Below, piece after piece: positions 12,101 through 22,560 of a stretch of 64,000 nucleotides of DNA. The position numbers and the translations under genes were made by a program. The notes under the pieces were generated by a model. The model was not told the DNA's origin. It searched no databases and worked only from the letters and a program-made list of their open reading frames with translations. Position 1 is the first letter of the stretch; the number at the start of each line of letters is the position of its first letter. Source of the DNA: Aspidapion aeneum (Eukaryota; Arthropoda; Insecta; Coleoptera; Brentidae); assembly GCA_963576565.1 (NCBI GenBank), contig OY755047.1, positions 32,842,851 to 32,906,850 of the forward strand, written 5' to 3'.

Positions 12101-12301
12101 ATTAAACTAAATACTTTAGTCGTGGTAAAAAATGAACAAAAACCGCCATTGCAATGGGCTGTTGGGCGAATTGTCGACGTACACCCTGGCTCAGACGGTC
12201 ATATTCGTGTTGTGACCGTTAAAACAGCTACAGGAACATATCGTCGACCAGTAGTGAAACTATGTCCTTTGCCAAGGCAAAATTTTCTTTTTCTTTCTTA
12301 A
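9145..12301 (+). pseudogene. pol: BEL/Pao Pol: reverse transcriptase, RNase H, integrase (broken)
   Basis: A frame change near 9120-9150 separates this from gag-protease. The first part (to 10680) has the A17-type linker, an RT with TDIVKMFRQ and the catalytic YVDD box, then RNase H segments (HGFSDAS, LPRLELLGA, WCDSQVV). A small deletion near 10650-10660 shifts the frame; the rest reads on from there. It contains an H2C2 zinc-binding segment (HKRYCHPG with a downstream CILC pair), the integrase core with VAIDYCGPF and SDCGSAF aspartates and the LNGLAEAG segment, and a DUF5641-type tail. A TAG at 12080-12082 interrupts the tail, which otherwise runs to the stop at 12299-12301. Pol copies the RNA and inserts the cDNA. 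Catalytic motifs are intact, so the damage is limited to the breaks. Confidence 0.9.
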
Positions 12302-12479
12302 TTTTTTCTAAGTATTTTTTTCTTTTCTTTTAATTTTAATTTACATGCATAATTTAATGCATATTTGGGTTAATGTTAAATTGTATCGTTTAATTGCTAA
12401 TAGGCGAATATTATTTAATTTTTTTTTCCTTTCATTTTCTTAACTAAGTAAAAACACACGTGTTTTGGCGGCCGGAAAA
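12302..12479 (+). other. BEL/Pao 3' untranslated segment and polypurine-tract region
   Basis: T-rich sequence follows the pol stop. The bases just before the 3' LTR read GGCGGCCGGAAAA, a position where BEL/Pao elements carry the plus-strand primer. It is not a pure purine tract, so the assignment rests on position. Confidence 0.5.
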
Positions 12480-12892
12480 TGTTGGTGCAAGCAATGAATT
12501 TCCTATTTTTCACTTTTATTTTCCTTTTCTGCGCATTTAAAATAATTTAAATTTTCGCGCTCTTAAATATGCATATGGGTTTTCACGGCACCGCACACGT
12601 GGGAGGACAAGCAGCGCCGCGATGAGTGCGCAAACAACCACCGTCACAACAAGACACTAGAAAAATCACGTTCCCAAAAAAGTGAATTTTGAGGTGAAAA
12701 ACTGGACGTTTAAACGTTGACTGGAGCCGCAAGAGAGTCCGAGGTAGGTGCCTTTTCATATAAAATTCCATATGTATCGTAACTTTCCATTTACAATCGT
12801 CAATACCGACAATTATTTTTAAATGTGCTTGTAAAGCCAAACCGGCGACCTGTCGAAGGAAATTCCATTATTTTTCAGTACTTGCATGCACA
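12480..12892 (+). repeat. 3' LTR of BEL/Pao element
   Basis: A 413-bp direct copy of 5838-6249 with TG...CA ends. The sequence after it (GTGTCAGCCC...) returns to the older repeat, whose GTGAGCTAATATA phrase is at about 12943. Confidence 0.93.
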
Positions 12893-13118
12893 GTGTCAGC
12901 CCATGACATTCATACTTTCCAGATTATGGAACATAATGGTGTGAGCTAATATAAATATCAGCAGATTATTACCTAATTATAAGGTCATTCTTTTAAAAAC
13001 CATACAGATTGGTTGCTCCTATATTACGGATTTTTTTATTTTTAGTATTTTTGTAGTACTGAATCCCCTTAACTCAAAAATGTATTTTAAATATTTTTAA
13101 GTTGGCTCTGTATTTCCA

Positions 13119-14157
13119 TACAAGGGATCAAAGACATGGATTTCAGCTTTTTTTTTTATCAAAAACACTGATTTTACAATTTTTTTTATAGTTGTATCTA
13201 ATTGGAATAATACATCAGTTATTTTTTTCTCGTTAAGTTTTCCAAAGATTTGTAAAATATTTTTAAGTGTCCTTATTAGCGAATTTTTCAGTAAAATCTG
13301 TTTTTTTATTTTTTTTTCTGAGGGAATGAAATGCCTATTACTTTCTTCTTCTGCAATAATAATCGGTTCCTCAGTATATCTGCTATTGAACATAATGAAA
13401 AATATTTTCGGTTGCTTTGAATTTTTGTACAGAGTCGCTCAAATATGGCAAGTTTTGCATAAAATACATTTTTCAAACAGCGCATGCGCGGAAAGGCCTA
13501 AATATTGTAAAAAAATATCAGGTAGATGTAAAAAACTCCCTTTATTTATCACATAAAAATAATTTTTGTGAGTGCTCATAACACAGTTATGCAGGTTTCT
13601 ACCCATAAAATATTTTACCGATTACACTACTGGTATTAAAATGCCATTAACCCGAGCATTAACCCGAAAATTTAGCGAGTTTGACCATCTTTAGTGGCCA
13701 GTCTAATGTATAGCTTAGTTAGTAAGCTATCGCTATGTACAGCTAATTTGATAAAAATCTGGTTCGGTATTGACATGACTTTGATAGAATAACATTGAAA
13801 TATAATCAAATTCTGGCAACTTTTTGACAGTATCAGTTTTTTTAAAAATTAGATGTACACGTTTTATATAGCGACAAAAATCAAAAGCATATAAACCAAG
13901 GAACCGATTATTGTTGAAAAAGTAAGTAAGAAGCATTTCTTTCCCTCAGAAAAATAAAATGAAAAACCAATTTTATTCAAAATTTTGCTAATATTAAAAT
14001 ATATGTGGCACATCTAAGGAAAACTTGAACACATCCTTTACAAGTTAACAAGAAAATAATACAAATTTTATTGTTATAAGGCAACTGTAAAAAGAAAACT
14101 GTAAAATTAATGATTTTGATAAAAAAAAGGTGGAATCTAAATTTTTGATCCCCTGTA
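13119..14157. mobile_element. long-inverted-repeat element with TA flanks (mariner-type MITE)
   Basis: Left end CAAGGGATCAAAG (from 13121) and right end CTTTGATCCCCTG-like (ending 14155) are inverted copies, each bordered by TA. The arms extend inward for roughly 270 bases: 13305-13385 (TTTCTGAGGGAATGAAATGC...AATCGGTTCC) is the reverse complement of 13886-13960. The middle 500 bases are unpaired and hold no recognisable transposase. TA target duplications point to a Tc1/mariner-type enzyme supplied in trans. The arm mismatches suggest an old insertion. Confidence 0.72.
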
Positions 14158-14230
14158 TAAAAAAAGAGAAGGCCAGGTTATATATAAAACTGCTGTTGTT
14201 TAATTTTTATATAATTTTTAACGGATACTA

Positions 14231-14887
14231 TACAGGGTGTCCCATAACTTAGGGGTCATAGTGCAGCAGGTGAGAGAGGAGGTTATTTCCGATAAATTTT
14301 TTTATATAACATCTCTTTTTAAGATATAGAATTTTTAAAGTTAGAGTGGGGGAAAAAAGAGTTTTACAAAAAAAAAAGAATCTGTCACAGCCAGCTGAAT
14401 ACTCAGCTAATTGTGATTCAAAAATGTGATATTCCTTTTTTTGATAAAATTACAAGTTGAGGAGATACAGGCTATCAAAATAAAAAACAACTTTTTATTT
14501 ACTTATTCTTTTAAAAAATATCAATAATATTTTATTATTATGTCTCGCTAGAGACTTATTTTTATTAACAAAAAATATTAAAACAAACATTGCATTTAAT
14601 ATGGCATTTATAAAAGTTTATACCAAAAAAATATTTTTTTCAAACAAAAAATTGACCGACTCATTTTTTTTCAAAATAATTTTTATTTTAATTTATTGCT
14701 CTTGTTCTCATACACGACTCTACCTAATTTCATATTTTTAATGCGTTTTTTTAAAAAGTTCAATTATCAAAAAACTTTAAAAAATTGCCAACTTTGATGC
14801 TCTGTATCTCGACAAAGAAAGAGTTTTGACCCATGCATTATAGGAACTTTTTTATCAGACATGACACCTGTTATGGGACACTCTGTA
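14231..14887 (+). mobile_element. MITE with CAGGGTGTCCC inverted ends and TA flanks
   Basis: The left end ACAGGGTGTCCCATAAC (14232-14248) is matched by GTTATGGGACACTCTGT (14870-14886), with one mismatch in 17 bases, and TA stands at both borders. There is no coding sequence. A second, diverged copy in the opposite orientation is at 19913-20494; both share a TAAAATTACAAGTTGAGGAG-type segment. Solitary GGGACACCCTGTA-like ends also occur near 40692 and 58008. Confidence 0.75.
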
Positions 14888-16141
14888 TTTATTTAAAACA
14901 TGAAGTCTTTTAAAAAATAATCGGACAGGCTGTAATACAATATTAAGCGTGTAATCACAAATAAATCTAATTTATTTTATAAGTTAAGTGTACAATAATA
15001 AATTGCTTTTGATCAAAGTTTATCATTTGAGTATAAGTTTATGGAGATCCATTTACGAGCCTAATGTAAACATCTTAACTAGGGGGAAAATAATATAAGC
15101 GAAGTTCTTAAGGCAGCCACATCTCTGTTTTTGGTATATTAAGTAATTTAACTTAATTATCAAACTTTACCTTTACGACCTTTTTAAAGAAAGATTACTT
15201 AAAAGTTTGGTGGGTGGCAATCCGCTAATGGAAAGCACGTTTGTCATAACTAACTGTATAAAAAAAATTATTGACGTTGAGTTAAAAAAAAAAACGAATA
15301 TACTTTAAATTAGTTAAATTACTTTTTTTTAGAAACAAGCAAATTTAACGGGAACAATTTTTTGTCCAGAAAGTAATTTTATCAGTTTTTTCTTTTAAAA
15401 GGGCAGGTCAAGACTTTTAGTTAAGGTGACCATGACTTAATGACAGTTGCCAATTGTCTTTATTTTGAGAGGTTTAACAATCATTTAAAATATAAAGTAA
15501 AACTATTGATAATAAACCCCAACTTGAAAAATCGCCTGCCGCTATTAACCTAAGTGCACATGTGCACATGCAATCCCAAATTTTACTTAAAACAATATTA
15601 AAATTTGATCATTCTTTAATTAATAATTTCATCATAAAGTATCAATAAACCCCAAAACAAATTCACTAAAGACTTGAATACTATCTAGAAATTAATACCC
15701 GGTGTGTCTGTGTTTGTATTGGTGTTCAAACCAGTATGCGGTGGATGGTGGATGCATGGGCCAAATTACGCCGCGGTTTAGTGGGACCAAATTCTATGCA
15801 CCGTAGATGTTATATCGCATTCTATCTAAATTTAGAAAGAGAGGACGACTTGTTCGTATAGAATTTTACAATACATAGAATCTGGGTCTTCCTTCGGTTG
15901 GGCTCTTATGCAGAAATTGCGAGTATCGATGCCGCGCGCAACCCCGTGATGACCCCCGCGAGTTTAATTAGCGTTGTCTGTTGCAGCACCTCATGTGCAC
16001 TTTAAATTAGTGCGCTTAGACTTGTCATCATCGGTCGGGCGGGCCATTTAATTCTAATAGCATTAGCGTGCAATATTTAAAGATAATTAAATTTTCTTCT
16101 TTTCCACAAGAAGTGAAAATAGAGTAACTGCCCTCGCAATG

Positions 16142-16142
<1 letters not shown>
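14888..16142. other. noncoding; candidate conserved regulatory block at ~15690-16090
   Basis: There are no frames or transposon ends. Around 15690-16090 base composition becomes balanced, with an E-box-bearing phrase (CACCTCATGTGCAC), several homeodomain-like cores (TTTAATTAGC, TTTAAATTAG, CATTTAATTC, TAATAGCATTAG) and GC-rich patches such as GTCGGGCGGGCC. This texture differs from the surrounding repeats and would fit a regulatory element, but nothing here proves function. A short palindrome GTGCACATGTGCAC is at about 15552-15565. Confidence 0.3.

Positions 16143-16176
<34 letters not shown>
16143..16176. repeat. (TA)n microsatellite
   Basis: About 17 uninterrupted TA repeats. Confidence 0.97.
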
Positions 16177-16177
<1 letters not shown>

Positions 16178-16182
<5 letters not shown>

Positions 16183-16890
16183 TAAAAAAAAGTTTAATGA
16201 ATTTGTTATTGAATTTATTTAAAAAAAGAACAGACGCCTTCATTTTTATTACAAAACGCGAAATATAAAAACTAGATATAATACATTTAATATTTATTTA
16301 TAAAAACAATAATAATAGATAAGTAATATCTAACCAAATATCTTATTTTTTACTTATTCTCTCTAAATTATATGGTATAATGGCCCACTCGATAACCAAA
16401 AAGTTTGGCGTGCCACTCAAAAAAATTTTCGCCTGCACCGCAATTTTGTTTTGGGTGCACGCGCCGCACTTTCTATTACACCACGCGCCGCCATTGTCTA
16501 TTAAACAAACACTTATAGGGAAGGTACCAAATAGGGAATAGTTGACGCAATATTGGTACAAAAATATTTGGCAATATTATATTTCCTATCAACGTGATTG
16601 CACTTGACCGACCAACGCATAAAGTAGTTCAGCCAGCAATCAAGTGCGGCAAAGACACTTTTTGCAAGAGTTAGGAACACTATTTTTTCTTCGAGCCTGC
16701 GGAATACATAAAAAAACAAAAATTATAAAAAAAGCTTTTATAAATTCATAGGTTTTTATATGTACACAGATCGTTGTCATGCAGATAAAGCATTAAAACC
16801 TTGACAATGCCTGGATAAGGGAGTTCTTAACAACTATTTAAAAGTTAGGTTGTTAAGGACACCGAAAAATAAAATAATTTTAATTGGCTG
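16178..16890. other. noncoding DNA
   Basis: Nothing recognisable apart from a small hairpin near 16831-16860 (GTTCTTAACAAC facing GTTGTTAAGGAC, 11 of 12 matched). Short frames on the minus strand have no family motifs. Confidence 0.5.
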
Positions 16891-16894
16891 AACC

Positions 16895-17225
16895 GATTCT
16901 TCGGTTTTTCGGACAACATTTTGTAAAATGTAAAATAGATAGAAAGTACATAAATATGTTAAGAAATAAAATTGGCAGAAAAATATTTGCTAGAAATACA
17001 CTGTTGTTAGAAAAACACTTGGTAGAAACTACATTTGATAGAAGAAAATTTCTGTTAAATGCATTTTCTACCATAATTTGTTGTATTTAATGTATTTTCT
17101 ACTAAATATTTTTCTAATTATATGTTTCACCACTTGTTTTTCTATGAAATGTGTTTTCTTACCTAATTTAAATTCCTACCAAATGTGTTTTCAACTAAAG
17201 GTTTTTCTGTAGCAATTCTTTTATA
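16895..17225. repeat. mirror-symmetric array of ~18-bp subrepeats (foldback-like)
   Basis: The left half repeats a degenerate TAGAAATACATTTG-type unit (for example GCTAGAAATACACTG, GGTAGAAACTACATTTG, GATAGAAGAAAATTT). From about 17050 the same unit appears as its reverse complement (GCATTTTCTACC, ATGTATTTTCTACT, CACTTGTTTTTCTATG, AAATGTGTTTTC). The whole block can fold on itself. Subterminal repeat arrays of this kind occur in foldback or MITE-type elements; I see no transposase and no certain target duplication. Confidence 0.5.
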
Positions 17226-17345
17226 AAACAATGTTTTACTAAATTGTTAGCCATCCATAACGTGGTATGGAAGCCTATTAAGATCGTCAAAAAAACCCTT
17301 TTTTATTTTCATTCAAAATTAGTCGTTTGGGTCACAGAAGGCCTA

Positions 17346-17820
17346 GTAGTAGTGGTAGTAGTGTGGGGTAGGCTCTAGGCCTGGTGACAGGGCACATAAA
17401 GCGCCCTTTTCGTTAACCACCGAGCATCTGCACTACTGTCCTTCCTTCACCGAGGAATCTGCCCGCCTTCTGTACAAAATGTCAGATTAGCGGGCCACCT
17501 TAGATTCAGATGGTCCTGCTTCTCAAAGGCTTCCTCTTTGAAGATCTCTCTCTTTCCCTCTTTGTGCTCTTCACATGTCAGTAGTTGTAGTGACTCTAAG
17601 ACTGGGGCCAGGGCACATGAAGCGCCCTTTTAGCTAACCCCCCACCATCCCCACTACTATATCCTCCCTTCGCCAAGGAATCTGCCCGTCTTCTGTACAA
17701 ATGTCAGAATATCGGGCAACCTCAGATTCAGATGGTCCTTCGTTTTAAAGGCTTCCTCTTTGAAGACCTTTCTCTTTGCCTTTTTGTATTCTTCACATGT
17801 TGTGAGGAAATGAGCCATGT
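17346..17820 (-). pseudogene. tandemly duplicated C-terminal tail of an RNase H-type LINE
   Basis: Two copies of a roughly 235-bp segment lie head to tail (17346-17582 and 17583-17818), sharing GAATCTGCCCG, CAGATTCAGATGGTCC-like and GGCTTCCTCTTTGAAGA phrases. On the minus strand the copy at 17657-17818 is an open 53-codon frame ending in ILTFVQKTGRF, a pattern I know from the extreme C-terminus of RNase H-bearing non-LTR retrotransposons. The other copy has lost the frame. Only the tail is present, so this is a dead fragment that was duplicated after or during insertion. Confidence 0.6.
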
Positions 17821-18700
17821 TCTCGTCCTCAGCCTAACATTGCTCGCTTGTTTCGTCTTCCTTCACTCTGTTTGCCAGAGTAACAATTTAAAAAAAAGAA
17901 ACCGTATAATCTCAAAAACGACAGCGTCTTACGTTTGGTAAAAACTACGTTACTTTAAAGTTAGTACCCGTGAATTATGAAAACAACAAATTTTCGTGGC
18001 TAAGCGGGCATATAAAGATTTTGTTTCTCTTGTATTTTTCCTTGGGCAGCTCGAAAGCTGTACACCCACGGGGCCGAGGGTCCAAGATGTAATGGACACC
18101 TATTAAGTATTGATAGTTAACTGTTTCGTCCTTAAGGGCTCTTTGGAATACTGCATCGTGAATTTTACAAAGCTATAGAGACGCTATATAAATCTCAACT
18201 TACGTTATTGGTAAGAGAAATTAAGAATAATGCCCGTACGCGATACCGTATGCTTTTCTCATAAGTGGTGACATCTATCAAATACAAAAGACTAATTGAT
18301 TGAAAATTTTAACACCCGAAACCATGACCTTACGTGCCCGCTGGCGCAAATTTTTTGCTTCAAATATTCCATGACCCGAATACAAGGTATGGATTGTATT
18401 GAAATTGAAACCGGGCGCTACGGCTGCCGCTAGCGATGGCTGTTTGATGTTTACCTTTGAGTATGCACCTGCAATTAGCTGCTGTAATTATAAATAGACG
18501 TAATCTCTGTATCCGGATTAAGGCAGCTGTGGCGTGCCCTTAAACAGAGGCGACTAGAACACCATGATCCAGCCCGGACCAATGACGGTTCCGGAACAAA
18601 AGTCTGGGGATGATGATGACGATTCATATATGACTGGACAGCCCTTCCACTGCAAAAACCAGTGGGTCTATTGTGGCACACTTTTAAGTGGTTTCTCACC
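17821..18700. other. noncoding; right part is probably LINE 3' untranslated region
   Basis: No gene is visible. The segment next to 18765 (about 18470-18764) probably belongs to the 3' end of the LINE fragment on the minus strand, because a CTTTTTGGAGGA phrase after the stop recurs after the matching fragment at 59.0 kb. The rest is unassigned. Confidence 0.4.
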
Positions 18701-18764
18701 ACTGTATGCCTAATCCTCCAAAAAGACCGGCTCTCAGTTTGAGTGAGACACTGTTCAGATCTTC

Positions 18765-19642
18765 TCAGTCAATTTGAGGTTTACCGAAAGTATTCTGACA
18801 TAAACCAGCAATAGCCGGACATTCGCACAGTACATGTCTGACTGTTTCGTCATCCTCCATATAGAGTCTGCATTCGGTCTCTTCTGTTAGTCCTATTCTG
18901 TGCATGGGTACTCTCAGTCGACAGTGTCCTGTAAAAAGACTAGTCATTATACTTATTTCCTGTCTGGTAAGTCCAATGATGTTCCTGGCTCGGTTTCTAC
19001 AAGGTACTTTAATGAACTCTTTAGAGTGCGCCAGGTCTGGTATATTTATCCAGTATTGTTGGAAGCTATTCTCCATATATTTTAATATGGTTAATTTAGC
19101 AGCATAGTATGATATCCCCAGAGCTGGTTCGGACCCGAAAAATTCGGCAGATGCCGTTTCCCTAGCTGCTTGGTCTGCGGCCTCATTCCCCTCATGCACG
19201 GAATGCCCTAGTACCCATACTAATGACACACGCTACCAAGCGCATTCAGCGAACCCCTGCAGCTCCTCAGGGTTCTCGATGGGACAGTATAGGAATCAAG
19301 CGCTCGTAAGGCTGCTTGACTGTCGGAGAGAATATTTATTGTCCTGTTGATCCATTCGTCGTCAGTAATCATCCAACGTGCACACAATTCAATGGCTACG
19401 AGTTCGGCCTGAAATATAGTAGCCAATTGGCTGAGACTATGTTTAATCTCGAAACTTTCTTGGATACTAACAACTCCAGATCCAACGCCTGATGGCATAT
19501 TGGATCCATCGGTATACCAGAAGCTACCGTTATTTGAAAAATTGATCCTGTTCTTTAACCAGTTCTCCCTCTCCGGGAGGATAATCTTGTATAGCTTTCT
19601 GCTATATACCGTGTTGGGCATGACGTCAGATAATAAACGCAC
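18765..19642 (-). pseudogene. RNase H and C-terminal region of a non-LTR retrotransposon
   Basis: Two overlapping minus-strand frames, offset by a frameshift near 19225, make an RNase H domain. Its elements in order are FWYTDGS (first Asp), QAELVAIELC (Glu), ILSDSQAALRAL (Asp), and WVLGHSVHEGNEAAD (His and last Asp). A cysteine-containing tail follows (CRLYMEDDETVRHVLCECPAIAG), like the zinc-knuckle tail of I- or R1-like LINEs. RNase H removes the RNA strand after reverse transcription. The reverse transcriptase is absent, so the element is 5'-truncated at about 19640. A more decayed relative lies on the plus strand at 58.4-59.0 kb. Confidence 0.8.
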
Positions 19643-19700
19643 AAAAAAAAAGAATATTAAATATTTACTCAGGCTCAGGGAAAAAGGCTACACAGAAAAA

Positions 19701-19726
19701 AGCGCACGCGTAGTAAAGCGTGCGCT
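19701..19726. repeat. perfect 9-bp-arm hairpin
   Basis: AGCGCACGC and GCGTGCGCT are exact reverse complements around the 8-base loop GTAGTAAA. It lies just beyond the truncation point of the LINE fragment in an A-rich stretch. It may be a chance hairpin or part of the insertion junction. Confidence 0.6.
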
Positions 19727-19912
19727 AAAAAATCGCGCAAAGGAAAAAGAGCACATAATACAACAGCGCATAGGGAAATCAGACAAAGAAAACTTTTGAC
19801 GTACCTATCTAAAAATCATATTGAAATAAATGTAAGTCTTTAGATTTAGAATGATACTTATTGTTACAGGTTACTTGATCATCTTAATTTTGCTCAAAGA
19901 AATAGGGCAGTA

Positions 19913-20494
19913 TACAAGGTGTCTAACTTTGGGGCAATGGGGCAACTTTCTCGAGATACGATGCATCTAAGTTGGCGATTTTTACACTTTTTTTAAAATG
20001 ACTTTTTTAAAAGTCATGTATTAGAACATGACCAAGTGGAGATAAAAATATAAAAAAAAAAAATATGCGATCAATTTTTTTGCTTTTGCTTTAAGAATGC
20101 GAATTAAACGCAATATTTTTCTTTATATTTTTTGTTAATAAAAAGAAGTCACTATAAAGACATATTAATAAAATATTATTGATATTTTTTAAAAATAAGT
20201 ATTTTTAAAGATTTTTATTTTTTATACATTTATGTAGGTTATTTTGACAGCCTGTATCTCCTCAACTTGTAATTTTATCAAAAAAGGAAATAATACATTT
20301 TTTGATCAGAATTATGTGAAAAATTAATTTGTTTTTGTAAGGCCCTTTTCCCCCTACTCCTCTAACTTTAAAAATTCTATATCTTAAAAACAGATGAGTG
20401 TTGATCTACCCCCATGTAATATAAACGATTTTATCAAAAATAATCTCCTCTATCAACTGCTGCACTACGGCTCCTAAGTTATTGGGCACCCTTA
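19913..20494 (-). mobile_element. second, diverged copy of the CAGGGTGTCCC MITE
   Basis: Read on the minus strand, the segment starts TAAGGGTGCCCAATAACTTAGG and shares long stretches with 14231-14887, including the region around TAAAGTTAGAG, and the CAAGTTGAGGAGATACAGGC block. The other end (CAAGGTGTCTAAC at 19915) is degraded. TA stands at both ends. No coding capacity. Confidence 0.7.
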
Positions 20495-21725
20495 TAACAA
20501 TATTTAAATTTTTTTAAATAAAATTAATTAAAACTTTAAAAATTATGAAAATATTTTTTTATTATTTGTGTACTATTTTAATATTTTTGGAAATTTTCGT
20601 AACTATACATAAATTTTGTTTAAAACCTTTTATGATTCACGTCAAGGTTCATAATTATCCTAAGAGCATAAATGGGCCATTAGACTAGTATAGTAGGTCG
20701 TGGAGAATAAGATATTTTTTCTTACCCTAGGGCGTAGGTAATATTTACACCGACACATAAAATAAAAAAGTGATATGTATACTGTATAGTAGATCAAACC
20801 TATTTATCCAGGGTCCTTATTATATGAAAATATTGCAATTTTTCGCGCAGACTCAAAAAATGCGAAAGCCGCGGGAAAAAAATATCGAAATTTTTTATGT
20901 CAACGTTGCTTTTTAAGGAAGTAAATTTATATGATGGCTTGGAAAACGTACCATTTTCGCAACTTCACCGTGTAATATTGCACTACTTTAATCAAGAAAT
21001 TTTGGGAATGTACGGGCAAAACAAACCCCGTATTTGAATTCGGTGCATCGAGATTTAGGGATTATTTTTTTAAAGTTAAGTTTTTCCCCTGTGAGCCTTT
21101 TTCTGTATGCACTTTTTACCAAAGGGGATTTCTTCGTTGAGTGCTTTTCTAATAAAACAAGTCAACAAAAACATAAATTTTTCCCCTTGTTAAACCCCAC
21201 CACCAATCTAAGAACCGCCAACGGCCCGGACAAATTGCATTTTTCTCTTTTTATTTATGTACAGTCAGGGACTTTTTATATTGCCGGTGTATTTTTTTCT
21301 GTCAAAATTTATATTATAAAGATATTAGTAAATAGATTTTATTTATAATACGCATGTGTAAGGACACAGGTAAGGTCCACTATTTTTTTTGTTTGGTTCA
21401 AACTGGGTTTCCTACTTTTAACTAGCTCATAAAAATCCCCTACACGGGAAATTCAATTAAGTAGTTTTGGTGTGTGTTGTAACTCCAGCTTGCCTTTCAG
21501 ACTTCTGATAACCGAAGTGACTGTCAATAATTTGAAATACAATTTCACTGGTTGACAGTATGTGCCCTTGTATAAAGCTATTTTACAATGAACTAAAGTA
21601 CCTAAAAATATTTTTTTATTCTCTACTCCGGTTGCATTAAATAAAATTTCCTTACTTCAGTATTAAAGAAAAGTTTTTTAGACTCCTAGCGTCTTTTACG
21701 AGAAGACGTCAAAAAATACTGAATA
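20495..21725. other. noncoding DNA
   Basis: AT-rich, with one 104-codon frame (21034-21348, plus strand) that is Phe/Leu-rich and matches no family I know. I treat that frame as chance. No transposon termini were found. Confidence 0.45.
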
Positions 21726-22560
21726 TATCTGTCTCCGTAGTGACTTCAAATTTTGCCTCAAACCCGAGGCTACCGTGACTAATACTGCAACTCGCCAGTT
21801 TGTCTGTTTTCAGTAAATGCCCACGTTTCATATTTCCTATTCAGACATCACCCTTCATCGTCCCTTAACACTCTGAGGAGTGCCCAACCAGGCCAAAACT
21901 CTTGGGTAATATACGAGCTACTGATATCCTCCTTTTGAAGATTTGCCCACAAACTATCTTTTTATTACGGTTATTAACATTTTCTAAAAAAAACTAATTA
22001 AAAAATATTTTTTTATCTAAACCTAAAATGTGTAATAATACATAATTGCGTTATCAATAACCTCTACTTTTATTACGTAAACCCCGGCCTATGTCCCTCT
22101 CTTTTTTCTTTATATCTGTCTCCGTAGTGCCGTCAAATTTTGCATCAAACACGTGACTGATACTGCAACTCGGCAGTTGGTCTGTTTTAAGTAAATGGCC
22201 ACGTTTCATTTTTCCTTTTCAGACATCATCATTTGACCATTAGATTTGTTGGGCTTGTAATAGGGAGTTCCCAACAAAGCCAAATCTCCCGATTAGTATA
22301 CGAGCTACTAATATAATAATATATAACCTTTGATGATTTGCCCACAATCATTCGTTTTCTTTTTGTCTTTTGACTGTGTCCTCGCAATATCCATTTCAAT
22401 TTCTTTTATCTTTTTAAGAATCTGCCTACAGACTTTATTTTTATTACGGTTACTAATATTTTCTAACAAAAATTAATGAAAAACATCTAAACCTACCACG
22501 AGTAATAATACATAATTACGTTACCAATAATCTCTACGCTTATTATGTTTCTCATTTAAT
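21726..22560. repeat. direct duplication, ~387-bp period
   Basis: TATCTGTCTCCGTAGTG starts copies at 21726 and 22113. Both continue through phrases for CTCAAATTTTGC, CTGCAACTCG, TTTGTCTGTTTT-like, ATACGAGCTACT, GATTTGCCCACAA and TAATAATACATAATT. The second copy carries an extra insertion of about 60-80 bases near 22340-22430. No coding sequence was recognised; origin unknown. Confidence 0.8.

Larger units (their letters stand above)
5838..12892 (+). mobile_element. BEL/Pao LTR retrotransposon, nearly full length, defective
   Basis: Two LTRs starting TGTTGGTGC and ending GCACA bracket a leader, a gag-protease region and a pol region ordered reverse transcriptase, RNase H, integrase. That order, a DUF1759-type Gag, three zinc knuckles and a DUF5641-type C-terminus are diagnostic of the BEL/Pao group. 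The flanks read TTGTC before and GTGTC after, compatible with a 5-bp target duplication carrying one change. It sits inside the older (ACAG)n repeat. At least four stop codons, one frameshift and one small deletion make it non-autonomous. Confidence 0.93.

Noticed and set aside
21034..21348. 104-codon plus-strand frame, Phe-rich
   Set aside because: The hydrophobic look comes from T-rich DNA. No signal or family match.
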